DNA from: Paenibacillus pini JCM 16418
GTDB lineage: Bacteria > Bacillota > Bacilli > Paenibacillales > Paenibacillaceae
DNA: 64,000 nt
Direction of reading: 5' to 3'
NCBI RefSeq assembly: GCF_000576305.1
Contig: NZ_BAVZ01000016.1
Span: forward strand, 29,305 to 93,304
The position numbers and the translations under genes are program-made. A model generated the notes under the pieces. That model did no database searches and was not told where the DNA came from. It was given only the letters and a program-made list of their open reading frames with translations. Positions 35,913 through 45,469 of the stretch are shown one piece after another; within the stretch, counting starts at the first letter, position 1; every line of letters starts with the position of its first letter.

Positions 35913-36110
35913 GGTTATAGCCTCCTAGAATGTAATTCTAACTTAACTCCTACTATACTCTAATTCGGATAGTAGAAGCGATTCTTATGCAAGTTTATGG
36001 GTATATTTCAAAGTGTAGAAGAGCATGAATACAGAGAATGAACACATGAGGATGAACATTTAGTCTGGGACAAGTAGTCCTCGGAGAAATTAAATGGACG
36101 GGAGAAGATA

Positions 36111-36701
36111 ATGATGGATAATGATTCTATAGAAACATTAAATTTACATGCAGACAAAACAGCGCTGGTGGTCATAGATCTGCAGCATGGTATTATCAAT
36201 GCCCCTAAGCAAGGACCTTATACAGGGGCGCAGGTAATTGAGAAAGCCAGCAATTTGGTAAAAACATTTACGGAGAAGGGGGCCTTTGTCGTGCTCGTGA
36301 GAGTAACTTGGATAGACGGAAAAGATACGTTGAAGCCGAATACGGATACGAATATAGGTGCGACGAAATTACCCGAAGGTTGGGATGATTATGTCCCTGA
36401 AATAGCAGATACACCACACGCCTATAAGATTACAAAGCGGCAATGGGGAGCTTTCTTTGGGACCGATCTGGATTTACAGCTGCGTCGACGCGGCATTGAT
36501 ACCATTGTGTTATGCGGTGTTTCTACGTCGATTGGAGTCGATACGACGGCAAGAGAGGCATATCAGCTCGGGTATAATCAGGTATTTGTGGAAGATGCGA
36601 TGACAGCTTCATCGAAAGAAGAGCATAATTATGTGTGTAAATATATGTTCCCTAGAATGGGGAAAGTTCGGACGAGTGAAGAAGTGAGATTGTCGCTCTA
36701 A
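36111..36701 (+). CDS. isochorismatase-family cysteine hydrolase
   Basis: A 196-residue hydrolase. The catalytic triad is visible: Asp in ALVVIDLQHGI, Lys in YKITKRQWGAFFGTDLD and Cys in TIVLCGVSTSIGVDTTAREA. The cis-peptide GVST motif follows. Family members include nicotinamidases and other amide hydrolases; the substrate is unknown. GGGAGAAG lies before the ATG; ATG 36114 is an alternative. Confidence 0.85.
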   Translation: MMDNDSIETLNLHADKTALVVIDLQHGIINAPKQGPYTGAQVIEKASNLVKTFTEKGAFVVLVRVTWIDGKDTLKPNTDTNIGATKLPEGWDDYVPEIADTPHAYKITKRQWGAFFGTDLDLQLRRRGIDTIVLCGVSTSIGVDTTAREAYQLGYNQVFVEDAMTASSKEEHNYVCKYMFPRMGKVRTSEEVRLSL

Positions 36702-36761
36702 AGTAAGTTAATCACAATTAGGTTGGAATATCCATGAGCTTGAATCATATTTTATATAAGC

Positions 36762-36792
36762 AAAAAAAGAGACAGCAATTGTCTCTTTTTTA
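36762..36792. terminator. bidirectional terminator
   Basis: AAAAAAGAGACA and TGTCTCTTTTTT form a short perfect stem around a 6-nt loop between the convergent genes 36111 and 36811. Confidence 0.85.
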
Positions 36793-36810
36793 TGTATATC
36801 TATTAACATT

Positions 36811-37245
36811 CTATGACCATGCAATCTTCATCAACTGTTCGTACTCATCATTTGCAGCATGATAAATCATCATAATTTGTCTCATAACAAGTTCAGGTGC
36901 AAATTGAATATCTGTAAAATCAATACATAGAGAGATAGCAACGGAACCTTCTTCACTTAATGTAAATTTTGCATATCGGTAGTTAATATTTAAGTCATTA
37001 ATATGGTTAAGAGCTGCTTCTCTTTTAGAAGGATTGGAAATCTCAGCTAAGTTAAAGCAGTATATATCCACTGAATTATGATCAAATGGAAATGAGGCAA
37101 TTAATCTAATATTTCCACCATGTGCCGTTTTTTCATTACTAGCAAAAAAGGTGTTTTTTTCAGTAATATTTTCTTCCATTTTAAAATTAATTTCATTCAT
37201 ATGACTCTTAAACATAGCAATATTGTCTTGTATTGTTGCTTTCAC
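36811..37245 (-). CDS. YbjN-domain-like protein
   Basis: A 144-residue protein with the general pattern of YbjN/type III secretion chaperone-like folds: an N-terminal helix, strands around NYRYAKFTLSEEGSVAISLC and a last helix containing MRQIMMIYHAANDEYEQLMK. No signal peptide. Role unknown; assignment is by pattern, with moderate certainty. Confidence 0.5.
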   Translation of the reverse strand: MKATIQDNIAMFKSHMNEINFKMEENITEKNTFFASNEKTAHGGNIRLIASFPFDHNSVDIYCFNLAEISNPSKREAALNHINDLNINYRYAKFTLSEEGSVAISLCIDFTDIQFAPELVMRQIMMIYHAANDEYEQLMKIAWS

Positions 37246-37423
37246 TTGTAATCTCTCCTTCTAGACTATAGGTATATGTAAATTATATCCTGTAGGTAAA
37301 GAATGGTAAATAGAGATTAGAATATAAGCATGCTATGCATATATGTTTCATCGCTTAAATGAAAAGGGTATACATAAGTAGTTAACCAAATGCGAATTTT
37401 ACATATCTAAAGGGGTCATCACT

Positions 37424-37546
37424 TTGAATTGTAGCAAATGCGGAAAAAAATTAGAGGATGTCTTGGAACAAGTCAACCATATATTATATGAATGTCAGAA
37501 TAATACACATACACAAGCCATAGAAACAATGAAAAAACCTGCCTAA
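37424..37546 (+). CDS. 40-residue zinc-ribbon-like microprotein
   Basis: A small ORF starting at TTG 37424, 8 nt after AAAGGGG (37409-37415), reads MNCSKCGKKLEDVLEQVNHI and more, ending TAA at 37544-37546. CSKC and a later Cys (YECQ) suggest half a zinc ribbon. A terminator overlaps its stop, which supports a real short transcript. Unknown function. Confidence 0.55.
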   Translation: MNCSKCGKKLEDVLEQVNHILYECQNNTHTQAIETMKKPA

Positions 37547-37560
37547 ATGGCAGGTTTTTC
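37533..37560. terminator. bidirectional terminator between the microprotein gene and the RsfA-like gene
   Basis: AAAAACCTGCC, loop TAAAT, GGCAGGTTTTT: a perfect 11-bp stem. It overlaps the stop codons of both convergent genes. Confidence 0.9.
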
Positions 37561-38055
37561 TCTGTTTGTAAGGCCTAATTTCTCTGCTCGTTTCATAATT
37601 TCAAGTAAGCTGCGCATATCATCCGTTGTCGTATCGTTATGCTCCTTACTACTTTTTTGTTCTAGCTCATCATTTTTATTATGTAGATCCATAATGGTTT
37701 TTCGCATATCTTCAAACTGCTCTTTAAATTGCAATAAAGAGTTAATGATGACGTCAAGAGAAATGGTACTCTCTGAAGATACAGATGGGATAGAAAAGCT
37801 CTCAGTTGATTTTGAATGAACCTTTTTCTGAGATTTAAGAAGTGTACGGTTTAATTTTGCCTCTTTTATTTCAGACTCATACATTTTTCTTAAATAAGAA
37901 TTCCAGCGAAAACCGCATGCGGCAGGCGTTCGATTTGTTTTTTCGCCTACAATCTCAAAGGCAGTTAATTGTGTGCCACCATTCTTAATAAAACCTAATA
38001 CTGTAGTAGATAAGCACAAGTCATCTTCAGGTGTCCAACTATCTTGTCTAACCAT
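37543..38055 (-). CDS. RsfA family (Myb-like) transcriptional regulator
   Basis: A 170-residue protein beginning MVRQDSWTPEDDLCLSTTVL, the SANT/Myb-like DNA-binding domain of RsfA/YlbO proteins, followed by GGTQLTAFEIVGEKTNRTPA and CGFRWNSYLRKMYE. A Ser-rich linker and a coiled coil (about residues 105-145) follow. RsfA-type regulators tune prespore sigma-F/sigma-G genes in Bacillus; a similar prespore role is likely. Monocistronic. Confidence 0.85.
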   Translation of the reverse strand: MVRQDSWTPEDDLCLSTTVLGFIKNGGTQLTAFEIVGEKTNRTPAACGFRWNSYLRKMYESEIKEAKLNRTLLKSQKKVHSKSTESFSIPSVSSESTISLDVIINSLLQFKEQFEDMRKTIMDLHNKNDELEQKSSKEHNDTTTDDMRSLLEIMKRAEKLGLTNREKPAI

Positions 38056-38186
38056 ATAAATACCTCCAATAATATGTTCTATTCATATGTTTATCCATAA
38101 AGTTAATACCTTATGCATCATATAGAGGGAAAATTCGTAGTATATGAAATTGTCTAACATGTATAATTGAACAATTCTAAACAAAA

Positions 38187-38214
38187 GAAAAACTCCAAGT
38201 CCCCTTGGAGTTTT
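38187..38214. terminator. rho-independent terminator after the serine hydrolase gene
   Basis: AAAACTCCAAG, loop TCCC, CTTGGAGTTTT. Located 25 nt beyond the stop of the minus-strand gene 38239-39186. Confidence 0.85.
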
Positions 38215-38238
38215 CTAATCATTTATGATCTAAAGACT

Positions 38239-39186
38239 TCATTTCACTAGCAATGGTGCTATATATTCATGGAACACATCACCTGGATGCTGTTCTTTTT
38301 TACGTTTATCGTTGGTTAGGACAACCACAGTATCAAGACTAGGAATGACATGAATAAATTGTCCACCATATCCACGAGCATAGAAGTATTCGAACGAAGT
38401 TCCACCTGAGCCAGAGTCATTCACAGTATCGAGAAATGAATCTGCCCACCAATGCCAAGCATACAAGCCACGGCGAGGAGCGTCTACAGCAATAGAAGGT
38501 TGAACAGAACGGGTGATTAATTCCTTGGATATAAGCTGTCCGTTGTTCCATTTTCCATGGTCTAAGTACAGCTGCCCAAACTTCAACATATCAGAGGGGA
38601 GTAACCGCAGTCCGTATCCCCCTGTATGAATACCTTGAGGATCTGATTCCCATTGATAGGATTCAATGCCAAGCGGTTTAAACAAATACAATTCAGCATA
38701 ACGCGCCGTTGACATGCCAATCACCTGTACCAAGATAGCGGACAATAATTGTGAAACTCCGGAATTGTATTCCATTCTAGTGCCTGGTGAATCTGATAAT
38801 TGCTGTTCTAGAACAAAATCCACCCAATTAGATGATCTAGTCATACGGGGAAAAGATTTCTGTCCCCCAAACTCCGTCCAGTTAAACCCTGCGGTCATCG
38901 TTAACAGATGCTGAAGCGTGATTTCTTGCTTGCGGGGATCGGGGTCGTTAGCAAGTTGCGGAAAAAATGAGGTTATCCGTGTCTGGGGCTGCGGAAGTAA
39001 TCCTTGATCCATCGCGATACAGATTAATGCTGAAAGGATGCTTTTCGTGCAAGAGTTGATCTTGGCTATTTCATTGGAAATATGTTGATCTCTATAGTGC
39101 TCAAATATGAGTTGATTTCGATGACTGATTAAACAGCTTCTCAAGTCGAGTGGGGTAATCGCTGATGCCAATGATGTTAAATTCAT
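38239..39186 (-). CDS. serine hydrolase, beta-lactamase (class C/AmpC-fold) family
   Basis: A 315-residue protein with the SxxK motif SCTK near residue 47, a Tyr-containing motif in RMEYNSGVSQ near 142 and a C-terminal GYGGQFIHVIPSLDTVVVL replacing the KTG-like strand. No signal peptide is evident, so it acts in the cytoplasm or is released in another way. Such proteins are esterases or peptidases rather than true beta-lactamases in most cases. Substrate unknown. Confidence 0.85.
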   Translation of the reverse strand: MNLTSLASAITPLDLRSCLISHRNQLIFEHYRDQHISNEIAKINSCTKSILSALICIAMDQGLLPQPQTRITSFFPQLANDPDPRKQEITLQHLLTMTAGFNWTEFGGQKSFPRMTRSSNWVDFVLEQQLSDSPGTRMEYNSGVSQLLSAILVQVIGMSTARYAELYLFKPLGIESYQWESDPQGIHTGGYGLRLLPSDMLKFGQLYLDHGKWNNGQLISKELITRSVQPSIAVDAPRRGLYAWHWWADSFLDTVNDSGSGGTSFEYFYARGYGGQFIHVIPSLDTVVVLTNDKRKKEQHPGDVFHEYIAPLLVK

Positions 39187-39418
39187 ATGAACCTTCCTTT
39201 AAGTAATGATTCTAATAAGGATACATTACTGGGAGAGGGAGTTACAAGTTGGAGCATTAGAAAACGGTTCTTTACGACCCAATGGGACACATCAACAAAA
39301 TATGGTTAAATTTACCTTGTGCACATCTTATCTAGAATGTATTAACGAATGAGGTGAATGTGAGATCATAAGGTGTTTGTGCATAAAAATATAAAAGTAA
39401 AATTAAAGGAGATTCTAA

Positions 39419-40252
39419 ATGAAGATAAAACATATTGTACTGTCCATTGTAGTCATCATATCTTTAATTGCCGTCAACAACCCCGCTGTGAATGCAGCAA
39501 GTCTTACTTACAAAGAAGATTCGAAGTATAAACAATCAATTTTGCTTTATATTAATGAATTTTATCTGCTGTATACGACACCTAATGGCTTGTACATTGA
39601 TAAACAAAATCGTACGATGGTGCCTCTTCGTTCATTCACTAAGCTGTTTGGAGCAAACGCTTCATATGATGCTAAGAGCAAAACAGCTGTAGTTAAATAT
39701 GAGGAGCAATCTTTGAAACTAACATTGAACTCTAACACAATATATATCAATGGAGAAGCTCAACAAATGGATACCAGTTCTGTTATGAAGAATAGCAGCT
39801 TCTATTTACCATTAAAATCAATTGTAGACACATTTCATATTCAATCGGAACAATTATCTATGAATGGAGGAGGTAGAATCATTGTTTTAAAAGATAGTCG
39901 GTTTGTGGACCAAGGACCACTAAAATTAATTAATGAAAAGAAGATGAAGGAGCAATCTTCATCTGATAAAAACCATGGTGTTTTTCCAAGATCAATTACA
40001 CTGGAAAAGAGCAAAAATATACTCCAAATGAAGATCGATTCACAGAATGTTGTGGGACAAAAGGTGAATTATTCTGATGTTGATCTAGGTGTGTGGTTGG
40101 TTATGAAAAATGAAGTAAGTAAAGTAACGCCTCTTAGTACTAAAGACTATGTTATTGGAAAAGGTGATTTATTCTCACATCAATATACTGTGAAAGATAG
40201 TCGTATAGGAGATGTCGAATATATCGTCAGCTATCCTATGTTAAAGAATTAA
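39419..40252 (+). CDS. secreted copper amine oxidase N-terminal-type (stalk domain) protein
   Basis: A 277-residue secreted protein. Signal peptide residues 1-26 (cleavage near AVNAA). Stalk repeat one: QNRTMVPLRSFTKLFGANAS; repeat two: MKNSSFYLPLKSIVDTFHI. The C-terminal 110 residues are a domain I do not recognise (from GVFPRSITLEKSKN on). AAAGGAG before the ATG. Probably a cell-surface protein. Confidence 0.75.
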   Translation: MKIKHIVLSIVVIISLIAVNNPAVNAASLTYKEDSKYKQSILLYINEFYLLYTTPNGLYIDKQNRTMVPLRSFTKLFGANASYDAKSKTAVVKYEEQSLKLTLNSNTIYINGEAQQMDTSSVMKNSSFYLPLKSIVDTFHIQSEQLSMNGGGRIIVLKDSRFVDQGPLKLINEKKMKEQSSSDKNHGVFPRSITLEKSKNILQMKIDSQNVVGQKVNYSDVDLGVWLVMKNEVSKVTPLSTKDYVIGKGDLFSHQYTVKDSRIGDVEYIVSYPMLKN

Positions 40253-40257
40253 GGTTA

Positions 40258-40288
40258 AGAAGACACTAGCTTAGGCTAGTGTCTTTTG
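40258..40288. terminator. rho-independent terminator
   Basis: AGACACTAGC, loop TTAG, GCTAGTGTCT followed by TTT. Directly follows the stalk-domain gene. Confidence 0.85.
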
Positions 40289-40499
40289 CTTAGTTCTATT
40301 AATTTCACAGTAATAATCAAGGAAATAATCGCTACTACGAATAATACACCGATATGTATTAAATTGATAATGGCTGAAGATTCTACAACGACTCGATTAG
40401 CAAATATTTTATACAGTTTAAAAAATATCATGAAAATGGATGAGAATACGAAGACGTGTACTATTTTGTCTGCTATATTACTGATAATATCGCCCGCCT
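40266..40499 (-). pseudogene. possible truncated small membrane protein
   Basis: A minus-strand frame of about 77 codons, ending in TAG inside the terminator hairpin, has two hydrophobic stretches (VFVFSSIFMIFFKLYKIF and IGVLFVVAIISLIITVKLIE) separated by a polar loop. It lacks a usual start codon: the frame opens after a stop at about 40500, so its 5' end seems lost. The plus-strand frame over the same bases looks less protein-like. Weakly supported. Confidence 0.3.
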
Positions 40500-40601
40500 A
40501 ATTTTCAGTGTTTGGTATTATTTAACATGAGGTTGCTTCATTAATATAATCTATATATTCAAAATCTCCAACTATATCAACTACTTACTGTTGAACCAGA
40601 G

Positions 40602-41663
40602 AGCATTCCTTAAAGATACATTCTTAAATTTAAAAATATCCATAATCACACCTAACAAGATATACGATATGGAAATAGAGAATTCGGTATTGGTGGATGA
40701 AACGAAGCGTCCTATCTATCGAGCGATTGTAGAGAAATATCTTAATGGAACAAACCTTAGTCATATTGTCATTTGGTTGACGAATAACAAGATACCCACG
40801 CCATACAACATTAAGCCGGATGGAAAGAACAAGGGCTGGTCAAATATTACGGTTTAACAATTGCTGGCAAGTGAAATTCATATGGTTACTTCACTTATGG
40901 GAAAACTCGTTCCAAGCGTGGTCAGGTGGAACTTGTACCTGAAGAAGAGCGGATAAAAGTCATGGGAACGCATGAAAAGCTGAAAACGCGGGAAGAACAT
41001 GAAGTCATTATGGAGTGGCTGCTTAAGAATCGCATACTGAACCCCAATTCAAGACGCAACATTTTTCCTTTGTCAGGCTTGCGTTATTGTAAAAAATACG
41101 GCTTGCATATGAGGTTCCGGGTGGGAGAGAACAAGAAGCAGGGACAGCATTGGAGTGCATTTTGCTATCACCAGTATAAAGATGGCAGCAAATGTGAACA
41201 GCGTGGCAAGGTAATGGATGCTGATTTTTTCAATGCTCTGTATGATCGGATTATACATGTTGATCCAAACATTTTGCGGGAGATTGAAATGCATGGCGGT
41301 AGGTACAATGATACACAGGTCATTATCGAGGTCAAAGAGCAGGAGTTGAAGAAGCAGAAGCGGGCGTTGGACAAGCTGCATGAAACTTATGAAGAAGACA
41401 TAATAACGAAACAAGTGTTTTTAGAGCGAAAGGCTGTTCGGCCAAGGCAGATACAGAAGCTGGAGGAAGAGTTGAAGGATTTACGGAAGGTTGCAGTAGA
41501 TGAAAGGAATTACCCTACTGTGGAGCAGATATATGAGCGGATAGGTGAGTTTAGAGAGTTATGGAGTGTTGCGGTGACAAGTGAAGAGAAGAATCGGGCG
41601 TTGAAGAAGTTAGTGGAGCGGATTGTGTATAATCGGGAAGGGAATCGGGTTGCTTCCTATTAG
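40602..41663 (+). pseudogene. decayed serine recombinase (copy 1)
   Basis: This stretch is closely related to the recombinase at 58565-60073 from about 40602 (matching 58843) to about 41652. The catalytic resolvase domain is missing. About 156 bp is deleted at 40680-40684 relative to copy 2. A TAA replaces the CAA codon at 40855-40857, and one base is lost near 40880. The recombinase domain, zinc ribbon (broken: CKKYGLHM against CQKCGSRM in copy 2) and coiled coil are recognisable. Homology stops abruptly at the last ten codons. It is dead. Confidence 0.85.
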
Positions 41664-42071
41664 CATTAAAATAGTAAAAAGTGGTCTGAATGTTTTTAAT
41701 GGAACTCTGAAGGCATCAGTAGGTTTTGAAAGGCAGATTTATTTAATAATATTTTTAATACTGATTATCTTATTTGTGGTTTTTCTTAGTCTTAGGAGAA
41801 TTGCCAAAAGTCAAATGAGGTACCCTCTATTTTTTAATTTTGCAATCAGTGGTTATGGAAAAAGATTGACATTAGAGAAAATACATATTGATAAATGTCC
41901 TCAATGTGGGGGAAAGATGAAATATTATAATAAACCAGTGGAATGGAGAGAGGTACAGTACAGTGATGGCAGAAGAAAGCGTGAAACTAAAAAAGGGTTC
42001 CTGCATTAGAGTGTAAGCGATATTCAGAGCATTGTTATAGAGTTGACCCTGCCGAAGATATGTTATTATAG
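41652..42071 (+). pseudogene. membrane-anchored zinc-ribbon protein, 5'-truncated and frameshifted
   Basis: The frame has one hydrophobic helix (IYLIIFLILIILFVVFLSL), then a zinc-ribbon start KCPQCGGKMKYYNKP-type (CPQCGG). A one-base loss at the A6/G3 run 41989-41997 hides the natural C terminus. Restored, it reads VPALECKRYSEHCYRVDPAE and ends at 42069-42071, supplying the second pair of zinc ligands (Cys and Cys). No start codon is present in the native part: the frame simply continues from the recombinase remnant, so the 5' end was probably lost at that junction. Confidence 0.5.
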
Positions 42072-42571
42072 TTTTCGTAAAGTGAATCAATTTCAAAATG
42101 CATTGACTTGAAAAATTACAGACGACGCCAATGTCATCGTATTGCATTTTTATTTTTATACTGTTTGCATGTCTTGTTATTTGCTAACACGATCTACGAT
42201 GAGCTTCATGCTGTTGTAAACTAAGGTCACGAGGAATCGTATATCTTGTTTCCACACATGTGGAGGTCGTAATAGGAATGCAACAAATAGATACCTAGAA
42301 ATCCTTTGTTTTCAACACTTTGCGTCGTTTATGACTTTTACGAAGTATTACAATAATTCAAAAATAAGGTTCTTGAGGAAATGATTAATGTTTCGGTCTT
42401 GCTGAACCTTGGTTTGACGTCGAGTGTGTAGACATGTAGTAAAGTGTATGGAGCGTCTTTAATTAGACGCTTTTTTTAATGGACTTCGATGGGAGAGGAA
42501 TTTCCAATAATTTGTCGAATAGTCTAATGATCGTGGTTTAAATCAATTTTGAATAGGGGTATGTATGTCTA
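42072..42571. other. intergenic region upstream of the ABC-3C operon
   Basis: About 500 bases with no supported gene. A terminator lies at 42452-42478. A purine-rich GGGGTATG before the next ATG acts as ribosome site. Presumed promoter elements lie between them. Confidence 0.45.
42452..42478 (+). terminator. rho-independent terminator
   Basis: AGCGTCT, loop TTAATT, AGACGCT, then seven T. It insulates the defence operon from upstream transcription. Confidence 0.85.
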
Positions 42572-43546
42572 ATGAATCGAAGTAAATATTTCAATTATAT
42601 AGAAGAAAAGCTGGAGGTTTTGGCAAGACGAATTGAAAAACGAGGAAAGATCAATTTATTGGATTTGAATATATATTCAGAGACGTTTTTTGCCGAATTA
42701 ATGAATTTATTGTTTGGACTTACGTTGGTTAATATGAATATACTTAAACAGAATGTTGAAGGTATTGATTTGGTGGATGTAAACCACAAAGTTGTTGCTC
42801 AAGTATCTTCAACCTGTACAAAACAAAAAATTGAAGGCTCGTTAAATAAGGATATATTCCGTATGTATTCAGGTTATCGTTTCATTTTTGTTTCAATTGC
42901 TAAGGATGCAACCAAACTTCGGGATATGAGTTTTATTAATCCACATAATGCTGCTTTTTCTCCCACGGATGACATTGTGGATATAAACACATTATTAAAT
43001 GTTATACTGAGTATGGAAATCGACAAACAACGTGAGGTATTTGAGTTTGTAAAAAAGGAACTTGGAAATGATGTTGATCTACTTAAATTAGATACGAATC
43101 TTGCGAACATCATAAACATACTTGCAAATGAGAATCTTGCTAACTGTATTGAATCGCCAGAGATTAATTCCTTTGAGATTGATAAGAAAATAACTTTCAA
43201 TGATTTATCGGATGTCAAAGGCACAATTGATGATTACAAGATATTTTACCAAAAGTTAGATGAAAAATATGCTGAGTTTGATAGGGAAGGCTCGAATAAA
43301 AGTTTTTCCGTTTTTCAAATTATCAAAAAGCAGTATACAATGCATCAACATGAAAAAGCTAACTCTAAAGAACTTTTCTACAGTATAATTGATAACATAA
43401 GCAAGATAATTATCGAGAGCAAAAATTATATTGAAATTCCGTATGAAGAATTGGAGCTCTGCGTCTGTATTTTAGTCGTTGATGCTTTTATACGATGCAA
43501 AATTTTTAAGAATCCGGAGGGATATAGCCATGTTATTGCCGGATAA
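42572..43546 (+). CDS. SMEK-domain protein, predicted nuclease effector of an ABC-three-component system
   Basis: A 324-residue protein. The N-terminal 110 residues have a restriction-endonuclease-like pattern: ETFFAELMNLLFGLTLVNMN, then GIDLVDVNHKVVAQVSST with the acidic residue and QxS core, and CTKQKIEGSL with the basic residue. This matches SMEK domains, found as effectors of ABC-3C conflict systems. The C-terminal 200 residues are helical and unassigned (ABC-3C-type C-terminal domain). Its stop overlaps the next gene (43530) by 17 nt. Cleavage of foreign DNA is predicted from the family, not shown. Confidence 0.7.
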   Translation: MNRSKYFNYIEEKLEVLARRIEKRGKINLLDLNIYSETFFAELMNLLFGLTLVNMNILKQNVEGIDLVDVNHKVVAQVSSTCTKQKIEGSLNKDIFRMYSGYRFIFVSIAKDATKLRDMSFINPHNAAFSPTDDIVDINTLLNVILSMEIDKQREVFEFVKKELGNDVDLLKLDTNLANIINILANENLANCIESPEINSFEIDKKITFNDLSDVKGTIDDYKIFYQKLDEKYAEFDREGSNKSFSVFQIIKKQYTMHQHEKANSKELFYSIIDNISKIIIESKNYIEIPYEELELCVCILVVDAFIRCKIFKNPEGYSHVIAG

Positions 43547-43757
43547 TATACATCCACAGCTTAGCATTTACTATAATGGATCTTTAGTTTTGAAAGAACT
43601 TAAACAACATGCCAAACAACAAGTATTTGATCTGTATCAAAGGATTAAAAGCCAATATAACATGTCTTTTCCCACTTTCATGCTTTGTTTAGATTGGCTT
43701 TATCTAATTGATTCTGCAAAGATAGATGATGATGGATGGGTGGAATTATGTTCATAA
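43530..43757 (+). CDS. ABC-three-component system middle component (MC6-like)
   Basis: A 75-residue protein starting MLLPDNIHPQLSIYYNGSLV at ATG 43530, preceded by GGAGGG. Its winged-helix-like pattern (VFDLYQRIKSQY, FPTFMLCLDWLYLIDSAKID) is that of middle components that bridge effector and ATPase. It overlaps the upstream gene by 17 nt and the downstream ATPase gene by 10 nt, so all three are translationally coupled. Confidence 0.65.
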   Translation: MLLPDNIHPQLSIYYNGSLVLKELKQHAKQQVFDLYQRIKSQYNMSFPTFMLCLDWLYLIDSAKIDDDGWVELCS

Positions 43758-45469
43758 AAACACTGAAAATAACGAGTCGCACAGGGACAATAAGGGAGCT
43801 GACTTTTCAATCCGGTTTGAACCTAATCATTGACGAAACACCATCCAATGATGATAAATCTACTGGGAATAATGTGGGAAAAACAACAGTATTAAAGCTA
43901 ATTGACTTTTGTTTAGGGTCTAACGCTTCAATAATATATTCTGATACAGAGAATAAAAAGGAAGTCTATGAGTTGGTTAAAGATTTTCTTATAACCGAAG
44001 AAGTCTTGATTACTCTTATTCTTGTTGAGGATTTATCAGATGAGGCATCAGATGAAGTAATAATTGAACGCAATTTTCTGCCAAGAAAAAAGAACATTAG
44101 GAAAATTAATGGGGAGTCAATACTTAATAATGATTTTGAAGACGAGTTACAGAGGCTTCTTTTTCCCGACCATAAGGCTGAGAAACCCACATTCAGACAA
44201 ATCATCTCTCACAATATTAGATACAAGGATGAGAATATAAGTAATACACTTAAGACTTTGGACAAGTATACCTCTGATGTGGAATATGAGACTTTATATT
44301 TGTTCTTATTAGGTTGTGACTTTGATGAAGGGGCAAAGAAGCAAGCATTAGTGGCAAAAATAAAACAAGAAGAAGCCTTCAAGGAAAGACTGGAAAAAAA
44401 GCAAACAAAAACAGCTTATGAAATTGCTTTAGAAATGATTGAAGCTGAAATAGCTCAATTAAATGAGAAAAAATCAAATTTCAATTTAAACGAAAATTTT
44501 GAAAATCAGTTAGATCAACTTAACTTCGTAAAATTTCAAATAAATAAAAGTAGTTCAAACATAAGTAAAATGAAAATTAGAAAGAATCTCATAGAAGAGG
44601 CCAAAAAAGAGATTGAAAATAGCAAAGCTAATATTGACTTGAAGCAATTGGAAGTACTGTATGCTGAGGCTAATGCAAATATCTCTAACTTACAAAAGTC
44701 CTTTGAAGAGTTAGTAGCGTACCACAACAATATGGTTGTAGAAAAAATCAAGTTTATAGCTGCTGATTTACCTTCTTTAACTGTAAAAATTGAGACTGAA
44801 GAAAAGAACTTAAATACATTGTTATCTCAGGAGAAAGAGCTGGCAATGACTATATCTAAAGGTGACTCCTTTGAGGAGTTAGAAAAGATTATAACTGAGT
44901 TAAATGATAAGTATAGAATTAAGGGTGAATATGAAAGTATTATCTCGCAATTAGATGAAGTAGAGAAAAGTATTAGTGAAATTGATGCTCAAATTAAAGT
45001 AATTGATGATGTTTTATTTTCAGGAAGTTTTGAAGAAAAGTTAAAAGGCCAAATTCATAAGTTTAATAAACATTTTTCTGAAATTTCTTTTGAATTGTAT
45101 GGTGAGAAGTATGCATTGAAGTACGATAAAGTTATTCATAAAAAGAGCCAGCAGCAAATATATAAATTCAGCGCATTCAATGCTAATTTAAGCTCAGGCA
45201 AAAAACAAGGTGAAATTTTATGTTTTGATCTTGCAGCTATATTATTTGCTGATGAGGAAAAAATACCGAGTTTGCACTTCCTTCTAAATGACAAAAAAGA
45301 ATTAATGCATGATAATCAATTGATTAAAGTTGCAGATTATGCAGGTAAAGAAAATATTCAATTGGTGGTTTCTATTTTGAAGGATAAGTTACCTGTAAGC
45401 CTACTTGATAAAGCCCATATTGTTGTTGAATTATCTCAAGAAAATAAATTATTTAAAATAGAAGAATAA
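43748..45469 (+). CDS. DUF2326-type ABC/SMC-like ATPase of an ABC-three-component system
   Basis: About 573 residues. Walker A NNVGKTTVLKLIDFCLG near residue 43 opens an SMC/RecN-like head. A long coiled coil (about residues 195-430) links to the C-terminal head half with the ABC signature region FNANLSSGKKQGE and the Walker-B-like strand SLHFLLNDKKELM. The C terminus matches DUF2326. It would sense or bind DNA and activate the SMEK effector. ATG 43748 follows GGGTGG and overlaps the previous stop. Confidence 0.72.
   Translation: MFIKTLKITSRTGTIRELTFQSGLNLIIDETPSNDDKSTGNNVGKTTVLKLIDFCLGSNASIIYSDTENKKEVYELVKDFLITEEVLITLILVEDLSDEASDEVIIERNFLPRKKNIRKINGESILNNDFEDELQRLLFPDHKAEKPTFRQIISHNIRYKDENISNTLKTLDKYTSDVEYETLYLFLLGCDFDEGAKKQALVAKIKQEEAFKERLEKKQTKTAYEIALEMIEAEIAQLNEKKSNFNLNENFENQLDQLNFVKFQINKSSSNISKMKIRKNLIEEAKKEIENSKANIDLKQLEVLYAEANANISNLQKSFEELVAYHNNMVVEKIKFIAADLPSLTVKIETEEKNLNTLLSQEKELAMTISKGDSFEELEKIITELNDKYRIKGEYESIISQLDEVEKSISEIDAQIKVIDDVLFSGSFEEKLKGQIHKFNKHFSEISFELYGEKYALKYDKVIHKKSQQQIYKFSAFNANLSSGKKQGEILCFDLAAILFADEEKIPSLHFLLNDKKELMHDNQLIKVADYAGKENIQLVVSILKDKLPVSLLDKAHIVVELSQENKLFKIEE

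Noticed and set aside
40286..40501. Plus-strand ORF of 71 codons
   Set aside because: No ribosome site and poor protein character; the minus-strand frame over the same bases is more plausible though also weak.
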